DNA of 36,460 nt from a virus. Below are positions 30,929 through 36,460 of the stretch, one piece after another; within the stretch, counting starts at the first letter, position 1, and each line of letters starts with the position of its first letter. The translations under genes and the position numbers were made by a program. The stretch spans positions 1 through 36,460 of the IMG/VR virus record IMGVR_UViG_3300008459_000155; one strand, written 5' to 3'. The notes beneath the pieces are model-generated. The model worked only from the letters and a program-made list of their open reading frames with translations, was not told the origin of the DNA and did not search any database.

Positions 30929-31366
30929 ATGAGTCAAGTAACCCAAATATTCCAAATTCCTCTATTTGAGTCGTACTGTATGAGAAATCAGATAGATGGC
31001 AAGGAGATCTCTGCCGAGATATCTGGTGTTCCTCTAAAGCTTAGGGTTGCAAGCACTCCTGAGAGCCAAATGAAAGGTTACATGCACCATGAGACTGGAC
31101 CCATTGGAAATCAGGGTTTGCTCTTCGTTTACGATCAACCTCAACCTCTATCCTTTTGGATGAAGAACGTTAGATTTCCACTAGACGTCATCTTTTTTGA
31201 TGACTCCATGCGTTACGTTGGTCACGAGACAATGGATCCAGCTCACGACGTTGAAGAGGATCAAGTTCCTCAATACCATAGCAAGGAGCCTGTTCGATTT
31301 GCAGTAGAGCTTGAAGCCGGTTGGTGCGAGAAAAATATGCACCCAAATTGTAAACTTTCTTTTTAG
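30929..31366 (+). CDS. DUF192 family protein
   Basis: 145 residues. It contains the DUF192 pattern: L-R-V-A-S-T-P-E-S-Q-M-K-G-Y-M, G-L-L-F-V-Y, F-W-M-K-N-V-R-F-P-L-D-V-I-F-F and P-V-R-F-A-V-E-L-E-A-G-W-C. The family folds as a small beta-barrel of unknown biochemical role, usually in bacterial envelopes. Here there is no signal peptide; the N-terminus I-P-L-F-E-S-Y weakly resembles the L-x-E signature of nearby genes. It starts 6 bases after the previous stop, and the DNA ligase follows behind its own candidate promoter. Confidence 0.85.
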   Translation: MSQVTQIFQIPLFESYCMRNQIDGKEISAEISGVPLKLRVASTPESQMKGYMHHETGPIGNQGLLFVYDQPQPLSFWMKNVRFPLDVIFFDDSMRYVGHETMDPAHDVEEDQVPQYHSKEPVRFAVELEAGWCEKNMHPNCKLSF

Positions 31367-31369
31367 TTT

Positions 31370-31377
31370 AGTATCAT
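31370..31377 (+). promoter_or_regulatory. AGTATNAT-class promoter candidate
   Basis: AGTATCAT preceded by TTTTTAGTTT, 18 bases before the ligase ATG, which has a good AAAAGGAAAA ribosome binding site in between. Confidence 0.4.
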
Positions 31378-31395
31378 AGCTAAAAGGAAAAAACA

Positions 31396-32700
31396 ATGCA
31401 CCACACAGAAGATTTTAAGGAACTTAGAGAGTTCGTTGACGAGATGAACTCGTCAAACTCAACCAACCACAAGGTAGAGATTCTTACTAAGTATCAATAT
31501 CATCCCTTCATCAAAAGGGTACTGTTTTATACATATCAGCCTTACTGGAATTTTGGAGTAACTTCTACCAATCTTAAGAAGAGAAGCGATCTTATTGCAC
31601 CGAAAGAAGTATATGATGACTTATTCTTGATGCTAGACGACTTTAATGAGCGTCACATGACTGGACATGCAGCAATTCAGGCAGCAAACCGATTCATTAA
31701 GGATTATGAGGAGTGGGCGGACCTGATCTATCAGATAATCGACAGAAACCTTGAGACCAGAGCGACAGTTACTCTAATAAATCGAGTGAATCCAAAATTC
31801 ATTCCTACTTTTGAGGTCGCTTTAGCTCACGATGCGGCAAAGGTAAAGGGCATAGATCTATTCGATCGATCGTGGTACCTTTCTAGAAAGTTGGATGGAG
31901 TTCGTTGCATCTGCATGGTGCATGGAGACTCAGTAAGGTTCTTTTCACGTAACGGCAAGGAGTTTCACACGCTAGGAAAAGTAGCGGACGAAATAAGACG
32001 CCTGGGGATCACAGACGTAGTCTTTGACGGAGAAATATGTCTCATGAATGAAGATGGCTCAGATGACTTCCAGGGAATCCTGAAGCAGATCCAACGTAAG
32101 GATCACACCATAGAGAATCCAAAGTATTGGATATTTGATATACTTGAACATGCTGAGTTCGCAGGTGAAGAATCTTCAGTTCTCTTTTCAATGAGAATAG
32201 AGTGGAGACCCTCTCAGTTCAACGATTTTAAAGGTTCTGAGATCTTGGAGTTACTTCCACAGATAAAGATAATCGATGAGGATTCCTTTGATGAGATGAA
32301 GAGTCAGTCTAAGGACTTTAATTGGGAAGGGCTCATCGCTAGAAAGGACGCTCCATACAAATTTGGCAGGTCTAAGGACATGTTAAAGATCAAGGAGTTT
32401 TTCGACGCAGAATATGTGGTCACTGGTGCAATAATCGGCCCACAGCGAGTGATAGTCGACGGCAAAGAAGTTGAGGAGCAGATGCTAAGCGCAGTAACAA
32501 TCGACCATAAGGGTTCACAGGTACAAGTCGGAAGCGGATTCACACTAGACGAGAGAAGACACTATTATCGAAACGGTGGAGAGATCATGGAAGCTACTAT
32601 AACTGTGCAGTATTTTGAAGAAACGACTGACCAGCATGGCAACCACTCACTAAGATTTCCAGTCTTTAAAGCAAACCATGGAAAAAAGCGCGAAGTCTAA
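31396..32700 (+). CDS. ATP-dependent DNA ligase
   Basis: 434 residues. Motif I is KLDGVR with adenylated Lys165 (165-170), motif III DGEICLMN at 211-218, motif IV EGLIARK at 311-317 and motif V MLKIKEF at 329-335 with Lys331/Lys333. Residues 1-120 form a helical N-terminal domain, as in T4 gp30 (487 aa), and the OB-fold follows motif V. It seals nicks during replication, repair and recombination. It has a Shine-Dalgarno-like AGGA upstream, unusual in this window. A following separate promoter suggests independent control. Confidence 0.97.
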   Translation: MHHTEDFKELREFVDEMNSSNSTNHKVEILTKYQYHPFIKRVLFYTYQPYWNFGVTSTNLKKRSDLIAPKEVYDDLFLMLDDFNERHMTGHAAIQAANRFIKDYEEWADLIYQIIDRNLETRATVTLINRVNPKFIPTFEVALAHDAAKVKGIDLFDRSWYLSRKLDGVRCICMVHGDSVRFFSRNGKEFHTLGKVADEIRRLGITDVVFDGEICLMNEDGSDDFQGILKQIQRKDHTIENPKYWIFDILEHAEFAGEESSVLFSMRIEWRPSQFNDFKGSEILELLPQIKIIDEDSFDEMKSQSKDFNWEGLIARKDAPYKFGRSKDMLKIKEFFDAEYVVTGAIIGPQRVIVDGKEVEEQMLSAVTIDHKGSQVQVGSGFTLDERRHYYRNGGEIMEATITVQYFEETTDQHGNHSLRFPVFKANHGKKREV

Positions 32701-32719
32701 AACTTGAGACTCTTGAAAA

Positions 32720-32727
32720 AGTATAAA
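32720..32727 (+). promoter_or_regulatory. AGTATNAT-class promoter candidate (weaker)
   Basis: AGTATAAA after TCTTGAAAA, 17 bases before the ATG at 32745. It would drive the compact run of small genes up to thymidylate synthase. Confidence 0.35.
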
Positions 32728-32744
32728 ATATAAAATTAAAAGTT

Positions 32745-32951
32745 ATGTATTATATCGCAAAAGTAAAGTTTGAAACGGTTGATGACAACACCGGAAGAAT
32801 CAAGAAAGTCTATGAACAGTACATTGTCGACGCTGAGACCATCTCAGAGGCTGAGGAGATCCTAAACGATAGATTTAGAGACTCAATCGCAGAGTGTGCA
32901 GTAGCATCAGTTCAAGAGTCGAAGATAATGGGAATTGTGACTCGCCGATGA
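32745..32951 (+). CDS. DUF4494-like small protein
   Basis: 68 residues. It matches the layout of the DUF4494 family common in Bacteroidota and their phages: Y-I-A-K-V-K-F-E-T, then G-R-I-K-K-V-Y-E-Q-Y-I-V-D-A-E-T-I-S-E-A-E. The function is unknown; a small antiparallel beta-sheet plus helix is expected. The ATGA overlap with the next gene shows coupled translation. It supports a Bacteroidota host. Confidence 0.75.
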   Translation: MYYIAKVKFETVDDNTGRIKKVYEQYIVDAETISEAEEILNDRFRDSIAECAVASVQESKIMGIVTRR

Positions 32952-33244
32952 AAAGGATGCCGACTCGCCTTGCGGAAAAAGTATACGACGTCCTGTGCAG
33001 GTTTGCGCAGGCCGAGTCTACTTACTGGGAAAGAGAGTCGTTCGTCTTTCATTATGGCGTGATTGCTGAAGCGTCGTCTGACTACAAGCTTTCTTGTATG
33101 GACGATGGGCAGAGAGTCTTTCACTGCACGACAAACGGTAACATGTGGGTGGAAGGAACATCTACGTCAAGGGCAAACTCTATATTACGCAAGATGGCAG
33201 AAGAACTAAAACAAGAAAAAGATCATGAGACTATCAGTACCTAA
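32948..33244 (+). CDS. Small protein of unknown function
   Basis: The frame is open upstream to 32894 but there it overlaps the DUF4494-like gene; the ATG at 32948 gives the 4-base ATGA overlap and 98 residues (MKRMPTRLAEKVYDVLC). It is a helix followed by a beta-sheet with F-H-Y-G-V-I-A-E-A and V-F-H-C-T-T-N-G-N-M-W-V-E-G. No family is recognised. The end overlaps the next gene by 20 bases. Confidence 0.6.
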   Translation: MKRMPTRLAEKVYDVLCRFAQAESTYWERESFVFHYGVIAEASSDYKLSCMDDGQRVFHCTTNGNMWVEGTSTSRANSILRKMAEELKQEKDHETIST

Positions 33245-33653
33245 AGAAAAGGATTCGGTATTTGCTTCAGAACTATTCAATGCTATTCTAACTAACATTG
33301 ATGATCTGACTCAAGAAAACCTAACGCATCCTAAAAAGATCGTATTTATGGGTCACCTTGGAAAGGAAGTATTCTCCTTTATTCAAGCGAATGGCTGGAA
33401 CTTCGATGGATTCTCTTTAGAAAAGATCGACGGTCTTGTAAACTCGATAGTCTTCAAGTATGACGCTCCGCTGACCGTGTCAAATGACCCTGGACAAGTG
33501 ACCTTTGAGGAGGGATCTATACACGGAAAGATAATAAATGGGATTCCTGGAGACGGAACAGTTCACAAGCTGATCTCTTCGTATTCGTCACCTAGTTTCA
33601 AAGTAGAAAAAACGGTTCGTCCTGAGCGAAGAGTCCAATTAACTAGAAGATAA
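33225..33653 (+). CDS. Small protein of unknown function
   Basis: 142 residues starting MRLSVPKEKDSVFASELF. Helical N-terminal half, then a beta-hairpin region with K-I-V-F-M-G-H-L-G-K-E-V-F. The C-terminus is Arg-rich (R-P-E-R-R-V-Q-L-T-R-R). Its TAA shares a base with the ATG of the phosphoesterase gene. No family is recognised. Confidence 0.6.
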   Translation: MRLSVPKEKDSVFASELFNAILTNIDDLTQENLTHPKKIVFMGHLGKEVFSFIQANGWNFDGFSLEKIDGLVNSIVFKYDAPLTVSNDPGQVTFEEGSIHGKIINGIPGDGTVHKLISSYSSPSFKVEKTVRPERRVQLTRR

Positions 33654-34174
33654 TGTCAAAGGTTCGATTCATAGCTGATTTACACTTAGGTCACAAGAAC
33701 ATGGCGACTCATCGTGGATTTAAGGACGAGTTAGAGCATGATGAACACATCATTAGCATGTGGAATTCAATCGTACACAAGAGAGACCTTACGTATATCT
33801 TAGGAGATGTCACGATGGAGACCAGTAAGTGGTACTTTAGATTAGATGAACTGTCTGGAAGAAAAATAGTCGTGTTAGGAAACCATGACATGCCAAAGGA
33901 CATTCCAGAACTCTTAAAACACGTTGATAAGGTTGCTGGCATGATTCAATATAAGGGCATCTTTCTTACGCATGCACCGATCCATCCAATGGAACTCGAT
34001 TATCGGGTTTCCAGAAACATACACGGTCACATCCACGAAAAGGTGGTCACTCGAGAAAAATGGGAATCCGGCAAACCTATAGTGCAAGTGCCTCATGAGA
34101 AATATCACTGCGTCTCATGCGAACAAGTTAATTATACGCCAAAGACTCTGGAGGAGCTGGGCATAACACGATAA
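33653..34174 (+). CDS. Calcineurin-like metallophosphoesterase
   Basis: 173 residues. The five family motifs are present: D9-L-H11 (A-D-L-H-L-G-H), G-D at 51-52, G-N-H-D at 76-79, H107 in L-T-H-A-P, and G-H-I-H at 125-128. The size fits small phage/bacterial phosphoesterases. These enzymes use two metals to cleave phosphoesters in nucleotides, nucleic acids or proteins; the substrate is unknown. It lies in the middle of a tight group of small non-structural genes. Confidence 0.92.
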   Translation: MSKVRFIADLHLGHKNMATHRGFKDELEHDEHIISMWNSIVHKRDLTYILGDVTMETSKWYFRLDELSGRKIVVLGNHDMPKDIPELLKHVDKVAGMIQYKGIFLTHAPIHPMELDYRVSRNIHGHIHEKVVTREKWESGKPIVQVPHEKYHCVSCEQVNYTPKTLEELGITR

Positions 34175-34177
34175 AAT

Positions 34178-34435
34178 ATGACAGAAAAAGAAATAACGCT
34201 ATTAGGCTTTGAGAGACAGGAAGTCACCAAAGACCAACATTGGGAGCCTTATCATTATTATACATACTGTGTCACAAAAGGACTCGAATTCATATCAGTG
34301 GCGAGCGATGGAGTCAAGGACGGAAAATGGTATGTGGAAATATTCAATACTGAAGAACCTGTACGATTCTATGATTTTGGAGAAGTGCAGGCGTTAATCA
34401 ATAGACTTGAAAAAGCAAAACATGAGAAAGAATAG
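34178..34435 (+). CDS. Small protein of unknown function
   Basis: 85 residues, beta-rich, with L-E-F-I-S-V-A-S-D-G-V-K-D-G-K-W-Y-V-E and a helical C-terminus. It begins 3 bases after the phosphoesterase stop. No family is recognised. Confidence 0.6.
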   Translation: MTEKEITLLGFERQEVTKDQHWEPYHYYTYCVTKGLEFISVASDGVKDGKWYVEIFNTEEPVRFYDFGEVQALINRLEKAKHEKE

Positions 34436-34448
34436 GAAAAACGTAAAG

Positions 34449-34829
34449 ATGGAATACATTGAGCTGGTAAACAGTGAGGGGCCAATCCTTATAGCATACA
34501 AGAAGGAGGGCAGATTCATCATAGTCGACGAGGACAGAGAAAACGTCGAGGTCCTTTCTGAAGAGAACATGTTCGATTGGATCGAGGGAAAGCTTCCGAT
34601 AAAGGATACTAGAGAAAGGATATGGTCCTATCCGAGCATCTCAGAGGGAATGAAGGTGGATAGGGATGAACTAATTGATTTCATAGGTTCCAAATACGAG
34701 ATAGATCGAGGTGGCCTTAGAGATAAATTAGAGAGTCTCGCTACGTTTGATCCAGACTGGAAGGAAGTGTTGGCTTCATGTTGTGATATCTTGGAACAGA
34801 ATCCTCGCTTAATAAGGAGAAAGTCATGA
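34449..34829 (+). CDS. Small protein of unknown function
   Basis: Two starts are possible: ATG 34422 (overlapping the previous gene by 14 bases) and ATG 34449 (126 residues, MEYIELVNSEG), which has AGGAAAA upstream and is preferred. It has an N-terminal beta-hairpin (G-R-F-I-I-V-D-E-D-R) and a helical C-terminus with C-C-D-I-L-E. The stop overlaps the next start (ATGA). No family is recognised. Confidence 0.55.
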   Translation: MEYIELVNSEGPILIAYKKEGRFIIVDEDRENVEVLSEENMFDWIEGKLPIKDTRERIWSYPSISEGMKVDRDELIDFIGSKYEIDRGGLRDKLESLATFDPDWKEVLASCCDILEQNPRLIRRKS

Positions 34830-35278
34830 GTCCTGCTCCATGTAAGTTCGATCATAATGGTGAGTGTCTCATTTGTGACTGTTGGCTTGAGCATTGCGCT
34901 CACGATAGATACTTAAACAAAGACTATAAGTGGGAATCTAAAGAAGAACTGGAAGAGATGTTTGAAAAAGAAGAATCAAAAGCAGATAAATCTGCGTTAG
35001 AAATCATATTGGACTCCTTAACTGATGATGAGTGGCAGCAATTAAAACTTAAAGCGGATTCTCGCAAGGCTTTTCAAGCTTCTCAAGTATTTCAAGCAAG
35101 GAGAAGATCTGCGATAGAGTTTGGGGACTGGATCTTAAAGCATAACGTCGTGAGCGGGTACGATGATGGAGGATCCGCATGCTGGGTGGTTCCGGATGGA
35201 AACGGAGAGTGTTTTACAACGTTTGGTCTATACGCTATTTACATTAATGGAACCTGGGATGACCTGGAAGATGAATAA
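34826..35278 (+). CDS. Small Cys/His-rich protein (possible zinc site at N-terminus)
   Basis: 150 residues. The N-terminus holds a compact Cys/His cluster (C6, H10, C14, C17, C19, H23, C24, H26 by my count), suggestive of a zinc-binding fold. A charged acidic helix, then A-I-E-F-G-D-W-I-L-K-H-N-V and a beta-hairpin with G-G-S-A-C-W-V-V-P-D-G-N-G follow. No family is recognised. Confidence 0.55.
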   Translation: MSPAPCKFDHNGECLICDCWLEHCAHDRYLNKDYKWESKEELEEMFEKEESKADKSALEIILDSLTDDEWQQLKLKADSRKAFQASQVFQARRRSAIEFGDWILKHNVVSGYDDGGSACWVVPDGNGECFTTFGLYAIYINGTWDDLEDE

Positions 35279-35636
35279 GGAAAGAAACATATCTGAGACG
35301 CCACAAAGGTGGGTCATCGTTGGCTTTAAGAAGGGAGAGGAGACTTATCACAAGGTCTTTGCTAGCTGGGCAGGAGGTTACCTTGATGGGGACAGTTGGA
35401 GAATGAACAGTGGAATCACTAAAGTGGAAGAGGATGATCGCCATTTTTACTTTTATGGATTCTCCGGAAGCTGCTATAAGTGTCATAAGGACGGATATGG
35501 AGTAGCGACTACGTATTCACAATCTGTACTAGAAGGAAGCTGTGAAAATGCCAAGGAGCTGGGAGGAGTCGACATGTGGGTGATGGCACAAGATAATGAT
35601 TGGATGAACTTATTAAACACTAAAGAAGATGAATAA
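35271..35636 (+). CDS. Small protein of unknown function
   Basis: 121 residues from the ATG at 35271 (MNKERNISETPQRW), overlapping the previous gene by 8 bases. An upstream ATG at 35259 is possible, and the open frame extends back to 35163 inside the previous gene. It is beta-rich with F-Y-F-Y-G-F-S-G-S-C-Y-K-C and M-W-V-M-A-Q-D-N-D-W. The next gene also starts MNKER, but the proteins are otherwise dissimilar. Confidence 0.55.
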   Translation: MNKERNISETPQRWVIVGFKKGEETYHKVFASWAGGYLDGDSWRMNSGITKVEEDDRHFYFYGFSGSCYKCHKDGYGVATTYSQSVLEGSCENAKELGGVDMWVMAQDNDWMNLLNTKEDE

Positions 35637-35964
35637 AGAGAGATACGATCAAATAATCGATGAGGTGTATCAGAACTATTTAGAAAATCACCATGAAGAG
35701 TTTTTCATCATGGCAGATGAGATGGACCTTACTAGAGAAGAATTTATCGAAAAAGCAAAGACGAGTCATGGATTCGGAGCCTTATTTGGAATAAATTTAA
35801 AGGAAATAGAGATGACCTTTGAAGAAAAACTGCAATGGGTCATGAGATACACTGATGTCGAGCTTGAAAACCTTGCGATCACCGAAAGAGCCTACGATCC
35901 GACTACTCCAACTAAAAGGATCTCCCTGACATATAAAAAAGAAACTATTGAGATCTATGAATAG
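35629..35964 (+). CDS. Small acidic protein of unknown function
   Basis: 111 residues, acidic and helical in the N-terminal half ([17 protein letters not shown]), with a short beta end. It overlaps both the previous gene and the thymidylate synthase start by 8 bases. No family is recognised. Confidence 0.55.
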   Translation: MNKERYDQIIDEVYQNYLENHHEEFFIMADEMDLTREEFIEKAKTSHGFGALFGINLKEIEMTFEEKLQWVMRYTDVELENLAITERAYDPTTPTKRISLTYKKETIEIYE

Positions 35965-36460
35965 TTTAGATAAACAATATCAAGCTCTTCTCCAAGAAAT
36001 ACTAGATAAAGGTGTAAAAAAGGAAGACCGTACTGGAACAGGTACACTATCCTTATTTGGAAGACAGATCAGACACAAGATGTCAGAAGGGTTTCCTTTA
36101 CTTACAACAAAGAAAATGTATTTCAAAGGAATTGTAACAGAATTGTTATGGTTCTTACATGGTGATACAAACATCAAATTCCTTGTTGATAATGATTGTC
36201 ATATTTGGAATGGAGATGCCTTCAAAAAATATGTAACTACATATAAAGGAAATTTTCCAATGGATATGGAAGAATTCATAGAAGCAATTAAGACTAATAA
36301 AGAATTCTCTGAAACTTGGGGTGAACTAGGTCCAATTTACGGTAAACAATGGAGAAGTTGGACATATCAAACTAATGAATGGTATGATGGTAAAAATCAC
36401 TATGATGAAGAATCAAAAACAATAGACCAAATAGCAAACCTAATCCGTGACCTTAAAACA
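35957..36460 (+). CDS. thyA: Thymidylate synthase, N-terminal part, cut by the right edge
   Basis: 168 codons are present from the ATG at 35957 to the window edge. The signature stretches are DRTGTGT at 24-30 (dUMP-phosphate Arg25), FPLLTTKK at 46-53, [15 protein letters not shown] at 62-76 and [12 protein letters not shown] at 124-135. The catalytic Cys lies beyond the edge. Compared with E. coli ThyA there is an insertion of roughly 25 residues between H-I-W-N and L-G-P-I-Y-G and a smaller one after R-S-W. It makes dTMP from dUMP using methylene-tetrahydrofolate. The standard R-T-G-T-G-T and T-T-K-K argue against a hydroxymethylase. Base composition differs from the neighbours: A/T-ending codons and very few CpG. 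Confidence 0.92.
   Translation, partial: MNSLDKQYQALLQEILDKGVKKEDRTGTGTLSLFGRQIRHKMSEGFPLLTTKKMYFKGIVTELLWFLHGDTNIKFLVDNDCHIWNGDAFKKYVTTYKGNFPMDMEEFIEAIKTNKEFSETWGELGPIYGKQWRSWTYQTNEWYDGKNHYDEESKTIDQIANLIRDLKT

Noticed and set aside
35957-36460. dUMP or dCMP hydroxymethylase instead of thymidylate synthase
   Set aside because: The D-R-T-G-T-G-T and F-P-L-L-T-T-K-K motifs are the standard ThyA forms; the deciding Asn/Asp site lies outside the window, so a small doubt remains.

Overview
The window is part of a large, compact, T4-like (myovirus) phage genome. The T4-type genes seen are a gp6-like baseplate wedge protein, small and large terminase subunits (gp16/gp17), a gp26-like baseplate hub protein, an ATP-dependent DNA ligase and tail-fibre proteins with repeated LYFTNERVDDR units. 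Genes are packed head to tail, many with 1-, 4- or 8-base stop/start overlaps, and no intergenic stretch reaches 300 bases. I see no tRNA, rRNA, CRISPR array, integrase, reverse transcriptase or insertion sequence. The host is inferred to be a member of the Bacteroidota (probably Flavobacteriia) with a type IX secretion system: one gene encodes a secreted protein ending in a T9SS-like sorting domain, another carries a DUF4494-like protein typical of that phylum, and ribosome binding sites are mostly A-rich rather than strong Shine-Dalgarno sequences.

Layout. Positions 1-3324 (minus strand): a tail fibre cut by the left edge, a second fibre/adhesin-like protein, and an unusual protein that looks like a divergent amidoligase-type domain plus a beta-helix tail. 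A divergent promoter region lies at 3325-3438. Positions 3439-8063 (plus): gp6-like wedge, a small protein, small terminase, large terminase. Positions 8109-10478: a small protein, an ECF-like sigma factor (candidate late sigma) and three membrane-associated proteins. Positions 10503-20766: a virion/baseplate module including the gp26-like hub protein, several large unrecognised structural candidates, a membrane-anchored coiled-coil protein and a hidden 38-residue lipoprotein. Positions 20832-23421: a non-structural cassette of a small protein, an FkbM-type methyltransferase, an MBD4-like DNA glycosylase and a glycosyltransferase. Positions 23478-30922: the T9SS-type secreted protein, a pore-like hydrophobic protein, and a group of proteins sharing a short N-terminal signature that resembles a T4 capsid-targeting/propeptide sequence, on a NUDIX hydrolase, an M15-type peptidase plus GH19-type lysin, and two acidic paralogues. 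Positions 30929-36460: DUF192 protein, DNA ligase, DUF4494-like protein, several small unknowns, a calcineurin-like phosphoesterase and a thymidylate synthase cut by the right edge.

Two recurrent upstream motifs divide the window by function. A T4-late-like element (GATAAATAAT or TATAAATAAT) precedes virion, internal and fibre genes on both strands. A different element, AGTATNAT after a T-rich stretch, precedes the non-structural groups (8109, 20832, 31396, and a weaker form at 32745). The simplest reading is that the phage sigma factor reads the late class.

The observations that most deserve follow-up are the phage-borne T9SS-cargo-like protein, the shared N-terminal signature that suggests enzymes are packaged in the capsid and delivered with the DNA, the MBD4-like glycosylase with a perfect 11-bp hairpin inside its coding region, and the overlapping mini-lipoprotein gene.
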